The position numbers were made by a program, and so were the translations under genes. Source: Zingiber officinale (lineage: Eukaryota > Streptophyta > Magnoliopsida > Zingiberales > Zingiberaceae). Taken from it: a DNA stretch of 64,000 nucleotides. The notes beneath the pieces were generated by a model, which did no database searches, was not told the origin of the DNA, and worked only from the letters and a program-made list of their open reading frames with translations. Shown here piece by piece: positions 47,378 through 58,870 of the stretch. The stretch is taken from contig NC_055996.1 in the NCBI RefSeq assembly GCF_018446385.1, positions 127,892,532 to 127,956,531 on the forward strand, in the 5' to 3' direction. How positions within the stretch are numbered: the stretch's first letter is position 1; each line of letters opens with the position of its first letter.

Positions 47378-47864
47378 TTGGTATGAGCGTGTTATGCTAT
47401 GTCTTTTGATGAACTTTAGATTTGATCTTTTAACTTTTTTATATATTTATTTTAATTTTTTAGGATTAGTTTTCTTTTATAAAAGAAAGTTTAAATTTTA
47501 TCTATTTTTTTAAGATGAGTTTTCTTTTATTTTTTGTTTATCTTATGTGATTTTTTTTTTATTTCTTAGGATATTTAAACAAGAGTTAAGGCTCTTGTAA
47601 AAACATGTTGAGTTGAGTTTTAATTTGAATAAAAAATTATTTTTGTTTAAACCTAGAGGTAGCTCATCTTTTTTGATGAACCCCCCTCTTCCTACGCTTT
47701 CTTTGTAACCTCTATTGAAACATCACTCTAGGGTCCTTCACCTGTGTCAGTTTACAAGGGTATTCTGTAGCCATAAAATTTGATATCAACTATAACTATA
47801 TTTTGTATGTCATATACAACTTACATATAGTTCAGGTAGGAGATTTTTGAATTTTATTTTTATA

Positions 47865-48035
47865 GGTGAGTTTAATTGTAATTTGTATATGCAAATATAA
47901 ATCGAACTCGTTAAAATGATCTAGCTTCGGTTTGCTGGGTTTCAGGTTATTAGATATGGGTTATATGTGTAGAACCTTTTAGCTCGATATGTTATCATTG
48001 ATGGACTGATTAATGGATCCAGATTCTCCTTATAA
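47865..48035 (+). repeat. Dispersed repeat N, copy 2
   Basis: Counterpart of 40531-40713; here it continues past the point where G1 interrupts copy 1. Confidence 0.65.
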
Positions 48036-48161
48036 GCGTGAGGTCCCCATTGGATTAGGATATTAGATGTATCTCTTCGTGCTCATTGAGGTAGAGAGTT
48101 TCGGTGTCGCCGCCCTAAATCTGAAGGAAGGCTTCTCCCTCTTTTTCTTCCACATGATCTT

Positions 48162-48320
48162 TGTTGGGGTTCAATTAAAGTCCCACAATAGAAAATTTTG
48201 GTAAAGATTATGGGTTTAAAAGGATGTAGGATATCTTCATTGGCATGAGACATTTTGGGGAGAGCCCAAAAACAAAGTCATGAGGGTCATGTCATTATAG
48301 AGATATGTGGACATCCTTTA
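48162..48320 (+). repeat. TRIM-type terminal repeat, single diverged copy
   Basis: Starts TGTTGGGGTTCAA and has TCTTCATTGGCATGAG, TTTTGGGGAGAGCCC and AAAGTCATGAGGG like the TRIM at 44450. Probably a solo terminal repeat. Confidence 0.6.
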
Positions 48321-48556
48321 GGCATAAGAATTTTGGGATTTAGATTCCATGTAAACTTACAATTTATGTAATTTTAATATTGTTATGCATATTGTATGTT
48401 GAAACTAGATCATATTAGGAATTTATTCTTTTCTCTATTAGATTTCTTTATGTGTTCTTAAGAATTAAAAGATTAGGAGAAAAGTTTAATTCCCAAAGCA
48501 TCGTGGTAATTTTTGTTAACAAAAGAAGTTTCCATTATCGGATATAACATTATGTT

Positions 48557-48588
<32 letters not shown>

Positions 48589-49120
48589 TTTAGGTGAAAT
48601 AATAGAGCCATAATTTCAATCTTGAAACAGAGGAGACAGAAAGAAAGTTCATTAGGATTCTCTTTCATGTCTTTCGCACATGGCACCGGACTAAGGTAAC
48701 CGCATGAACAAAGCAGTACCAGTCTTTCACGTCTATCGATCGAGGAAGTTCCATAAAATAATTATCACTAATATTTTACGTAGAAAAGTAATAAATTTTT
48801 GACCAAAACTGTCTTCTTCAAAGTGTTATTAATTATCCGCGGGATCGAGGTTACGTACGTCTTAATTATAGTTCCATCAATCCTTTCCCATTCCTCATAT
48901 ATTTATCTATAAACATATAATAATAACTATTCCTGGTTACTGAAATTATATTTGATATATCATATATGTTTTTAGCTTCTTAATTAAATCTTTGTGCGAG
49001 AATAGTGAGGTCAATAAAACCAGTAACAAGAGGTAGCATTAAAGTGAATTGGATGGACGGAGCTATCCTGATTACCACCTGTTCCTTGTACTGCACGTAT
49101 CTAAATCTATGAGCCGTCTT
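48321..49120. other. AT-rich upstream region of the plus-strand NAC gene
   Basis: No gene. A (TA)n run is near 48570-48588. Confidence 0.5.
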
Positions 49121-49121
49121 C

Positions 49122-49128
49122 TATATAT
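49122..49128 (+). promoter_or_regulatory. Probable TATA box of the plus-strand NAC gene
   Basis: TATATAT about 85 bases before the ATG, followed by a CT-rich leader (CCCTCTGTCTCTCCTCTTC). Confidence 0.6.
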
Positions 49129-49208
49129 CAACTCTTTTCCCTCTGTCTCTCCTCTTCTTAATCTCCCCTCGACCTTCCTCATCTCTCGTCGGTTTCTCAG
49201 GTGCAGCC

Positions 49209-50170
49209 ATGGCGCAGGGCATAGAACTCCCTCCGGGCTTCAGATTCCACCCCACGGATCTAGAGATCATCATCCACTACCTCGTCCCAAAGTTCTCCAA
49301 CCCAACCTTCACCGCCGCAGCCATAGCAGACGCGGACTTGAACAAGTGCGAGCCCTGGCAACTTCCAAGTATGCATCATTAATATGCGATATATCTTTAT
49401 ATATTTTCTCTTTAGAGCAGTAATTTGATATGTCGATTCTTAATTAATTAGGCAAGGCGAAGATGCAGGGGGGGAAGGTGGAGACGATGTACTTCTTCTG
49501 CCAGAGGGACAAGAAGTACCCGACCGGGATGAGGACGAACAGGGCGACGGAGTCCGGCTACTGGAAGGCCACGGGCAAAGACAAGGAGATCGTCTGCAAG
49601 GCCAGTAAGGGCGCCGTGGTCGGCATGAAGAAGACCCTCGTGTTCTACAAGGGCAGAGCCCCCAAGGGGGTCAAGACCAACTGGGTCATGCATGAGTTCA
49701 GGCTCGAAGGCAACATTCGCCACCATTCCAATGACCTCCCGAAATCTGCAAAGGAGGAATGGGTCGTGTGCAGGGTCATCCACAAGAGCACAGGGATGAA
49801 GAGATCATTATGCACCACTACTGCTCCTGCAGTACCACATGCTGATCTTGGTCTCGTGGATTCCTTGATGGAATCCAATAGCCTAATTCATGATCACGCC
49901 TTTGACTCGAAAGGCGGCGATGCCATGATGGAATTGGATGGGAATTACCCACAAGTACAGGCGATGATGAGCTCGATGAATTCGACTTTTGGCTCACAAT
50001 TAGCCGCCCCTCCTCCTCCTCCTCCACAATCAGTACTAAACTACAGCGACTGTTACTTGGGAGCTTACGGCTTGCACCAGGACGAGGCATTGCTAATGGC
50101 GAGACCATCTACCAACACAAGGAACATAACTTGGATGAGGCATGGACAACTACTTACGGATTTTGAATGA
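49209..50170 (+). CDS. NAC transcription factor, NAC087/NAC100-like
   Basis: Two exons: 49209-49368 and 49452-50170. They give 292 residues plus stop. The intron is 83 bases, GT-AG, and splits a Ser codon (A/GC) right after WQLP, the usual place of NAC intron 1. The NAC domain covers about residues 7-165: [95 protein letters not shown] and [13 protein letters not shown]. The [16 protein letters not shown] block and the end of the domain place it with the NAC087/NAC046/NAC100 group, linked in other plants to senescence and cell death. The C-terminal part has APPPPPP and is Ser/Asn-rich. The second intron usual after HEFRLEG is absent. I see no miR164-type site. The start ATGGCGCAGG has a good plant context. 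Confidence 0.93.
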
Positions 50171-51259
50171 TCGATCGATCGATATTGTGTAAAAATACCT
50201 AAAGAGTATTGTTGGTATAGTTAATGTGTCAGTATTGTCATCATTATATTGTTGTGTGTATAAATGAGAGAGTGCAAGTAGCTAGGGAGATTGACTGTTA
50301 GGCCAAAAGGAATTCTTTCTTTTTCAGTTAAAGGTCATAAGGTACATGGAAGGGCTAGTGGGAGGGGGTTGCATTCTTGTGATTATAGATAAGCTTACGC
50401 TAATTAATGAGCAAATGGTTTCATTTCATGATCTCCAAATTTAGGGTTCATTGGAGAGGAGAAGTAAAAAATTGCCTCTAGTAGGAAAAACGCAATGAAG
50501 AAAAAGATAGAGTTCTCTAATTTTCTACCACATCAAAGTAATATAATTGGGATAAAGACACGTATGCGTACACGAGTTCAATGCTAGCATATGTAGAATA
50601 TGATGAAATTTAACGTATTCTTTTTTTGTTTCTTGTCTGTTTAATATTGCTTTCTCTAGCAAAAGATCTATGTTGAGGTGTTATATTATGTCATCCAACT
50701 ATATCATGCTTATATCGTTGAGGGGTCATTATTGTTTAGCATGATGATAATAATCTTGAGTAAAGTTTACTTTATATATATATATATGTATGTATTTCTT
50801 TTCTTTTCTTCCTTTTTTGAAATAAAAGGATGTGTCCATTCGATAAGATGATTCATGGTTTGTCCCATGCCATTCTTAATTGATTGTTGAATTTGATAGA
50901 GACGCAAGAATTCTACTAGTCAATTATGTATATCCTTCGCTTTTATTCTTCTAGTTCTAGAAAAGAAGCAATTGATCTTATATGATCGATAATATATGAT
51001 ATTTCAGTGGAAGAATTCTACATTAACAGTAAAACTACAATGAGAAGTGGAGGAGGAACTTGGTTGTTTGAGATTTGGTAGAGTTTTCTTAATTTGGAAG
51101 ATCCATCAAAATTTTAAGTAATTATCTCGACAGACATACAATAATGGTCTAGCTGAAAGAAACCTCAAATAATTAAATCACCATGACCTCCGAAAGAACG
51201 CACACATCTACTCCCCGTAGCAAATTTGAAATCCTACCAACTTATAGTCATCGTACACC
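50171..51259. other. 3' flank of the NAC gene, intergenic
   Basis: AT-rich, no ORF. A (GATC)n-like GATCGATCGATCGAT lies just after the stop. Confidence 0.5.
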
Positions 51260-53040
51260 CACTGCCAAAAAAAAAAAAAAAATCTTAATTTAGGGACGAA
51301 AAATTTTGATCTCAAATCTTCAACAATTTAGTGACAAAATAATAAATCGTCACTAATTAGCAACAAAATAGTTTCATCATAAATTAACAACAAATTATAT
51401 TTCATACCAAATTCATTATCAATTAGTGATGAAACTTGATATTCGTTGTAAACTCTACGATGAATTCTAGATTCATTGCAAATTTCGCAATGAAATCGAT
51501 ATTTGTTGCAAATTCTACAAGTTTGAATTCATTGTAATTTTGCAACGAATTATGAATTTGTCGCAAAAGCTTGTGACATATATGGAATTATGCATGAATG
51601 CCAATTCTAAGACGAATCCATGGATTTGTTGTCAATTCTACGACAAATCCAGAGATTCGTCGCAGAATGGTTAAAAATTAAAAATAAAAATAAATGTATC
51701 CAAAACCAACTGATGAATCTAGAGAGTTTGGAATAACATGAAATCAGTTCCTATATATTCGTCTAGTTCTCCTAATTATATCCATACTCTTAAATATCAA
51801 TTTGACATAATAATTCTTTTTCCATAGCTAAGTCAATTAGATGGACTTTAATCGACTAATGACTTATTAAAAATATTAAAAAGAGTTGTTGATTGAATAT
51901 GTAGAGTCATTTTGATATTAAAAAAATTACTGATCTCAATATATTGAGTCAAATTGATGTTTGATACCATTATATAATCAGAAGAACTAGACAAACACAT
52001 AGGAACTAGTTTATTTTTAATTTTTTACCATTATTTGACGAATCCATGGATTCGTCGTAGAATGGTCAAAAAGTAAAAAGAAAAAATAAATATGTCCAAA
52101 CTAGCAAATAAATCTAGAGTATTCGGAATGACATGGAACTAGTTCCTATGTGTTCGTCTATTTCTCCTGATTATATAAATACTATTAAGTATCAATTTGA
52201 CCAAATATATTGATATCAGTGATTTTTTTTAATACGAATGTGTTTGAAAAATCTAATTCTTGTTCAAAAAATTATTGCTTTTAATATATTAAGTAAAATT
52301 GATATTTGAGGACATTCATATAATAAGATGATCTAAACGACACATAAGAATTAATTTTGTGTCATTCCAAGCTCTCTATGTTCATTTTTCGATTTTGGAC
52401 ACATTTTTTTTATTTTTTACCATTATGTAGTGAATCCATGAATTCATTGTAGAATTGACGATGAATCCATGGATTTGTCACAAAGTAATCAAAAATTAAA
52501 AAGAAAAATAAATAAATGTGTCCGAAATCGACATATAGACTTAGTGTGCTCGAAATGATATAGAATCAATTCTTATATGTTCGTCTAGTTCTCCTAATTA
52601 TATAAATGCTCTCAAATATCAATTTGATCTAATGCATTGAGATCAATGATTTTTTTTTTAACATAAATGTGTTTGAAAAATCTAATTCTTGTTGAAAAAA
52701 TACTACTCTCAATATATTAGGTAAAATTAATATTTAAGTGTATTTATATAATCAAGAGATCTAAACAAACATATAGTAATTGATTTCATATTATTCTGGC
52801 ACTCTATGTACAACTGTTGGTTTCGGACATATTTCTTTTTTTCCTTTTAAATTTTTTATCATTCTTTGCAAAATTGGCCACTAATCCATGGATTCATCAC
52901 CGATTGGCGACGAATCCACAGATTCATTGCCAAATCTATGACATGTAAACACCTGTTTCATCAGTAATTTAGCGACGAAACACGTTTTCGTCGCCAAATT
53001 GTAATAATTTGGTGACGAAAATATTATTGCCGCCAAAACA
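51260..53040. mobile_element. CACTA-like end with tandem fold-back units
   Basis: The left end reads CACTGCCAAAA, then dense subterminal units around GACGAA, TTCGTCGC and GCAACGAATT, typical of CACTA ends. From about 51650 a unit with two inverted arms is repeated with landmarks near 51650, 52035, 52460 and 52870: arm GTTCCTATATATTCGTCTAG with arm CTAGACAAACACATAGGAAC. The right margin (52960-53035) again has TTAGCGACGAAACACG and TTTTCGTCGCC. No transposase seen. Confidence 0.6.
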
Positions 53041-53518
53041 CCCTAAAAATGCCCAACTCACCCGATTTGCCCCTACCCTAACCTTCTTTTCCTTTGGCGG
53101 TGGTTGTGGCAGTGACGGTGATTCCTCTCCTATGGTGATGATCTCTGGCTTGCAAACTCCATCTCTCTCCCCTTACCCTTTTCTCTCCTCTCCAACGGGC
53201 AATTGGCCTTGGCTGGCCACGGGTGGCCACGACTGTTTCTATTTGCTATTATAATATCTTATTATAATATTGTTTAAATAGGTCTATATTTGATATGTTT
53301 GGAGAGATACTCATTTTTATTAACCTTTGTTAGGTGTACCTACACTCGTTACTTAAACAATGATAAAATTAGTGTACTATCTCTATATCTCATGTTTCTA
53401 TTTTATTTGTCATATTTTTTCTGCATTTGTATGTGAATTAAGTGCATATTTATCATTAGTATATTGTCTAGTTTTTAAGTGTTGTAGTTTTTATTAATGC
53501 TGTAATAAATTGGGAACA
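53041..53518. other. Intergenic, nothing recognised
   Basis: Contains a short open stretch (53009-53254) of low-complexity composition that I do not believe is a gene. Confidence 0.4.
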
Positions 53519-53519
53519 G

Positions 53520-54850
53520 GTTGATCCTGCCCATGAGCATCGACAGATGAATATCGTGAATTGGCTTAGTTGCCAACTTAATCGTAAATCATCATAACAA
53601 TGAGAATGATGACGTAGTTGGGTGCTTAGACGAAGAAAAATAAGAAGAAGATAGTTAGAATGACAGTCAGGGGGTTCCCCGGTGTAGTTACTCCGACACT
53701 CAAGTTAGAGGATGAAGAAGATGAATCTTAGGGTTTTAATGTACGTAGTGATACGTATATGTATGCATACCTTGGAGATTGAAAAGGACTATCTTTTATA
53801 GAGGAAAACCTTTTCAATCCATTTCTATTTTCATGCGGTCACTATTTAATTCCTTAAATAATATGAAATTTATTCGTACTACTATCTTTTTCATAAAATA
53901 ACCAAGATTGACAGACTTTTTCCTTCTGTTCCGATTCTCATGTTGTTATTATTTAATTCCTTAAATGATGTAAATTTATTCATGTCGCTATCTTCCTCCT
54001 AAAATAACTAGGATTTATACGATGATTTTTTTTTTCCTGAAATGACCCTTATCCGGCATGGTTGAGGGGCTGGGAGACCCGAATAGCTATGAAATCGGGA
54101 GGCTCGAGAGGTTATAGAGCCAGGAGGCCTAAGTAGCTATGGAGTCGGGAGGCCCGAGAGATTATAGAGTCGACAGGCTCAAGAGGTTATAAAGTCAGGA
54201 GGCCCGAGTAGTTATGGAGTGAGTACTCAAGCTCCGATCTAACCTTTGAACCATCTCAACAGATTCACTAGCCTCCTATTCACGTGGTGTCCTACTGATC
54301 ATTTCTCGAATTACAAGTCTTCTCTTTAAGTCTAGTCAAAGGAGATGAAAGTCTGACTGATTAGATAATTTTGTAATCAAGATGATTCCTATTAACTTTT
54401 CTCCCTAAGCCACGTGGCAAATCTGTTGCATATTTCTGAAGAGTATATATTAAATGTCGGCATGCCTAGATCATCATGTTCATAAATGTAGCCATTCCTT
54501 TAGAGACACTGCCTACATTATCTATCTTGATTCTTAAGTCTGGAATGCACTAGTAAGACTGCGTGCCTGTTTAATAGGCAATGATCACCCTTGAGTTTTG
54601 TCTTTTCATTTGCTAGATCCTATGCCGGAAGGTCCATCCCTCCTTTTGACAGTAGAAATCCAACGCTCACTCTTGAATGAATCAGACTATTTTAGGTCGA
54701 ATAAGAATACTTCTGTATATACTGGCTGATTCTCTCACCGCTACTTCTTCATCTCCTTCGTTCTCCTCATCTACGAGTTTTCTTCTTCGCCTAATAAGTG
54801 ATTTCAATCCGTTTTTATGATCCTTCTTCACTATATACTCAAATTCGATT
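53520..54850 (-). repeat. P: probable Gypsy-type LTR DNA
   Basis: Left end TTGATCCTGCCC resembles the J end TTGATCCTGTCC. On the minus strand CTAACTTGAGTGTCGGAG follows a TATA (CTATAAAAGATAG near 53790-53803), the promoter order seen in J and K. It contains a run of GGCCCGAG/GGAGGC units (54080-54220). Right boundary and target duplication not found. Confidence 0.45.
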
Positions 54851-56870
54851 CAATTTGGCTAATTTACACCCCTAGTTCCGCAAAATAATTTAAAGGAGTT
54901 GAGTTGAAATTTCATCAATTCATTTAAAAACTAAGTCTAAACGGGCCAACCGCATGGGTTGCGAGTCAAAGCGAGCCAGCTTGTGGAGGGCTCGGATTGG
55001 CCCGCGGGTTAAGAAGAAAGAAAGAAAATTTGAAATCTTAAAACTAAAATAGAAACTCAATAGCACGCCTAATTTGCAATTCAAATTTAAACATTTTAAT
55101 TTTTTCTATATATTTTTATATTTTAATAGGCTCGTGAACCGACCTAACTAACCTATAACTTTCCTTGAGTAGAATTGAGAATTTTCCAATGGGCTAAGAT
55201 GGCGGACAGCCTGCCCTTAGCCGGGTGCCAATCGATTTGACATCTCTACCAAATGACTCCCCCAACGTCCTTTCCCCAACTTTGTCACACAGGAACGGAT
55301 CAAGAAAAAGGAGGTGGGTGGGCTTCGATTGTGGAAGGAGTGTGTTGTGTAAAAAAATTTAAAGAAAAAATTAATGTATAATAAATCTAATAGTTATTAT
55401 TTTATTTATTTTTACGAAAGCTTGTCCCCCTTCAATCGCTCCCTCCTCTCCTCACGACCTCAACTCTTTGTCGCCTGCACCACTCGTGTTGTTTGTCATC
55501 AATGGCCTACCCTAGCTAAAGCTAACCAAAATCTAACTCTTACCCTAATTTAATCCTAACCCTAGACTAATCAGCTTAACCATTAACTGTATTAACCCGC
55601 ACTGACCCTCCATTTCCTTGACCTTAATTTTCTATTTAATTTATGAAAAAAATATTTGCATTTTTATATAATCTTACTTTACAAGGCCATTTTATTACTT
55701 GCCAACACAGGCCAATCGTGAAATCAAATTATAGATTTTGATTTTTTTTAAAAAAAATCTATTGCTTATATTAAATTTCTTATTCATTTTATTTTAAGTA
55801 TTGGAATAAGCCCAATATATACACGGGTTATGCCGGGCTCAGATTCATCAGGGACCTGGCATAGCCTGATGATTGGTTTAGCCCATAGGTTGAGTCATCC
55901 TCGCCTAACTCAAGCTACAACACAAGTTAAGACAGGTAGACATGAGACAACTATTATTATATCGTGCTCGGCTCAATCCAAGTTGTGCAAGGTAAGATAG
56001 AGGGCAATCTAACTCATTTTACACCTCCAATTATATAAAGGGGTATTTGATTGATGACTTTCGGAACTAGTGAATAGAATGATAGTAAAAAAATAATGTT
56101 TGAATGATGAATTTAAAAATAACAATTTAAAAATAATTTTTAAATTTATGAAAATCAATCAAATTCATATAATTAAATGAGTTTCATTCTTATTCTTATT
56201 TTTATTCTATTTTACTATCAAATTTATACCATAATTATTCCTATTATTTAATCAAATATCACCTAAATGAATTTAACCGTGAGAATTTTAATATGATTAG
56301 TCAAATGGAGAGTACTCTAGTCATGTTATTATTGTTTTATGAATTGTTCATGCCTTCCTAATTGTTAATTAGCGTAAGTTGTTTAATACACGGTGAAGTA
56401 GACGGTTTTTATACGACGACTCCGAATGGGAGGAAAGTATCTCTTCATCGAATCAAGTCGTGGACCCCTCACCATTCTGTGGCTCATAATATTTTGGGTA
56501 TCGGTTGGGGAAGAAAGATTCCAGTACACTAAAAAGGGATTTTATTTTATTTTTGGGTTTTCCCTTATCCAAATCCTGTCCCTTTCCTGGAAGACGGGTC
56601 AATAATTCCATATTCGACTCAAATCCGCCGTTCACTTTTCTTAATCGACGGTTCAAATTAACTGTCAAACGGAACGGCGAGTACAAAATGGGACCAACCG
56701 GTTTCCGTTCGCCCCGATCCTATTTTTCTCCATCTTCCTCCTTTTGCTTCCCCTCGAAGGCTCTATCGCCTCTCGTTCCTTCTTCTGATCGCCGCGTGTT
56801 GATCCCGATTTCGGTCATTTCGTTTCGGAATCTCAACGCCAGGAAGGAGAAGCCTCGGTCCGCGGTGTCC
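54851..56870. other. Intergenic DNA and 5' region of the thioredoxin-like gene
   Basis: No gene recognised to about 56450. From 56505 the frame of exon 1 of the thioredoxin gene is already open, so a longer N-terminus is formally possible. Confidence 0.5.
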
Positions 56871-58071
56871 ATGGCGCAGGTATTGTCTCAGAGGAGCTTC
56901 CTTTCGCCGTGCGGCGGCCGCCGTCCATTTTCGTGTTCTTTGGCGAGGAGGAAAAGCCCGGGCTTCGTGATGCTTCGCCGAGTTTCTTCTCTAAGGATCG
57001 ATACCTTGAGGTTGGTTTCTCGTAGCGGTGGTTTCCATGTGCGGAGACTTCATGTTGGGTCTCCGCGGCGGAAGACCTCTCGGGGTTTCCTCTCTGCGAT
57101 TTCTGTGCAGGTGGGTACAAGCTTTGAGATCTCGTGGTTCAAGTTGGTATTTATCCTTGAATGCTCGATCTTTTATGATCTGCATTGGTTGCAAGTCATG
57201 ATAGTCTCGTTCGTTCCATGGAAAAGAAAAACAAAGGTTTTTTTTTTCTGTGTGTTTTATCTTGATTAAAATTGATAATGCGAATTTGGGCGGTTTGGAT
57301 CCAGATGACTCTTTCCTTCGGGAAATCTCAGAAATGGTGGGAAAAGGGTCTCCAACCAAACATGAAGGAGATCGAGTCGGCTCACGATCTTGCCAACTCC
57401 TTATTGAACGCAGGCGACAAACTTGTCATCGTAGATTTCTTCTCCCCTGGATGCGGAGGCTGCAGGGCCCTTTATCCAAAGGCATGATCTTTCAACGGAA
57501 TTTCTTCGATCAAGTGCTTTATACCACCAATTTCATGTAATTCGAAAGTTCCAATCTCTCTCGATGCAGATCTGTCAGATTGCAGAGATGAATCCTAACG
57601 TCCAATTTCTTCAAATAAACTACGAGAAGCACAAGTCCATGTGCTACACCTTGAATGTCCATGTCCTCCCCTTCTTTAGGTTTTACCGTGGAGCACAGGG
57701 TCGACTCTGCAGCTTTAGCTGCACCAATGCAACTGTAAGATTCACTAACCCGAATGCAGCTTTCCTCACAATTGTTGTTCATCATTTTTTTTTTCATCAA
57801 GTTGTTTATGGACCAGATTAAGAAGTTTAAAGATGCATTGACCATGCACAGCACGGATTGGTGCAGTCTTGGGCCAGCAAAGGGTTTGGACGAATCAGAA
57901 CTACTGGCTCTGGCTGCAAACAAGGATCTCTCCTTCAGTTTCACTAAAAATCCAGTTCCTGTTCCAAATCCTGATGAAAATTCTACAAACCCTAATATTA
58001 TTGTGCCCACAGTCAATGGAGGCATTGAAGACTCTGAAGAGGAGGCCCGACTTGCCACGGCAGAGAGATGA
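56871..58071 (+). CDS. Chloroplast thioredoxin-like protein, ACHT type (thioredoxin-like 1)
   Basis: Four exons: 56871-57110, 57305-57481, 57570-57734 and 57817-58071. All are phase 0 and give 278 residues. Residues 1-80 are Arg/Ser-rich with few acids, a likely plastid transit peptide. The thioredoxin fold follows: KWWEKGLQPNMKEIESAHDL, VIVDFFSPGCGGCRAL with redox motif CGGC at 130-133 in place of CGPC, QINYEKHKSMC, VHVLPFFRFYRGAQG with the cis-Pro at about 173, and CSFSCTNAT. Exon 4 (IKKFKDAL...) ends in the family's acidic tail. ACHT proteins oxidise or reduce chloroplast targets through 2-Cys peroxiredoxin. Intron 2 (57482-57569) has a GC-AG border (AAG/GCATGA), which only this reading makes compatible with the protein. 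Start: ATGGCG at 56871 has good context, but an in-frame ATG at 56688 would add 61 Ser/Arg-rich residues. Confidence 0.92.
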
Positions 58072-58599
58072 ACTGTAGACGACTTACTGCCATTTCCATG
58101 TTTATGGTAGCTGTAAGGATCTCACTCATGTCCAAGCATTACTTGTTTGTGTCATTGTGTGTACCATAGTTGTTGGAAGATGGAAGAAAAAAAAAGGAGG
58201 AACTTAACATATTTGCATATACATATCTATGTATATAATCTTGAGAGACTAGTTCTATGTGTTCTTTAAGGCATAGTGCTGTTTCTATGTGGTATTGTAT
58301 CATCTGATACTATTGATTCAAATATAATGTTTGATTCTGATAAATGAAGAGCTGGAGTTTGTTCATGAAGTTATTATATAGTGCTCACTTTGATGTTGCT
58401 TCAATCTTAGACAGAGTTGGCAAATGGAGGTCACATATATTTAGTTTGATCATTAGTTTGCAGCCAAATAATATCGAAGATGTTAGGTAATGTCCGATGT
58501 GGTTGTGGCCAACTCATCGACTTTCAGATTCTCAGCTCAAGGAATCGTTTGGAGACTAACATCTTGAAAGTTGGATCTCAATCTTTCGAAGGTATTGAC
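58072..58599. other. 3' flank of the thioredoxin-like gene
   Basis: No ORF. Probable 3' UTR followed by intergenic DNA; AATAAA-like signals are not decisive. Confidence 0.5.
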
Positions 58600-58870
58600 T
58601 TAGTGTTGTAGCCGTTTATTCTTGATCTCAAAATTTCCTCTTATTTGTTGAGCCACCAGTTGGAAATCTAAATAGATCATGACTCAAGAAGCCCTGACTT
58701 ATTTGACTGCTTGAAGCCCTACCAATAAGGTTTCATACTCATCTTTATTATTAGATGCTCGGAAGTTAAGTTGGATTGAAAGTTAAAGTACATCCACTTG
58801 AGGGAAGATCAATAAATCCTAACTCCGTTACCTTGTCAGGCGGATGAGTTATCCACATAAATTTTGTTGA
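58600..58870 (-). pseudogene. Ty3/Gypsy RNase H remnant
   Basis: Reading the minus strand from about 58760 gives ASNNKDEYETLLVGLQAVK, a stop, VRAS, a stop, VMIY, then QLVAQQIRGNFEIKNKRLQ. This is the second half of a Gypsy RNase H domain (usual ASNNEAEYEAL and SQLV motifs), with at least two stops. It is too short for standard ORF finding. No other pol part was recognised nearby. Confidence 0.75.

Larger units (their letters stand above)
45708..47749 (+). mobile_element. Element M: small non-autonomous LTR retrotransposon
   Basis: The 5' LTR (45708-46318) and 3' LTR (46965-47749, with a MITE inside) both start TGTAGGAG and end near CCTGTGT(T/C)A. Directly after the 5' LTR is a perfect initiator-Met primer site TGGTATCAGAGCC (46321-46333). 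The internal region is only about 0.65 kb and lacks pol. The LTRs have diverged considerably, so it is older than A. Confidence 0.85.

Noticed and set aside
53009..53254. 81-codon ORF
   Set aside because: Overlaps the CACTA-like end and low-complexity Ser/Pro text.
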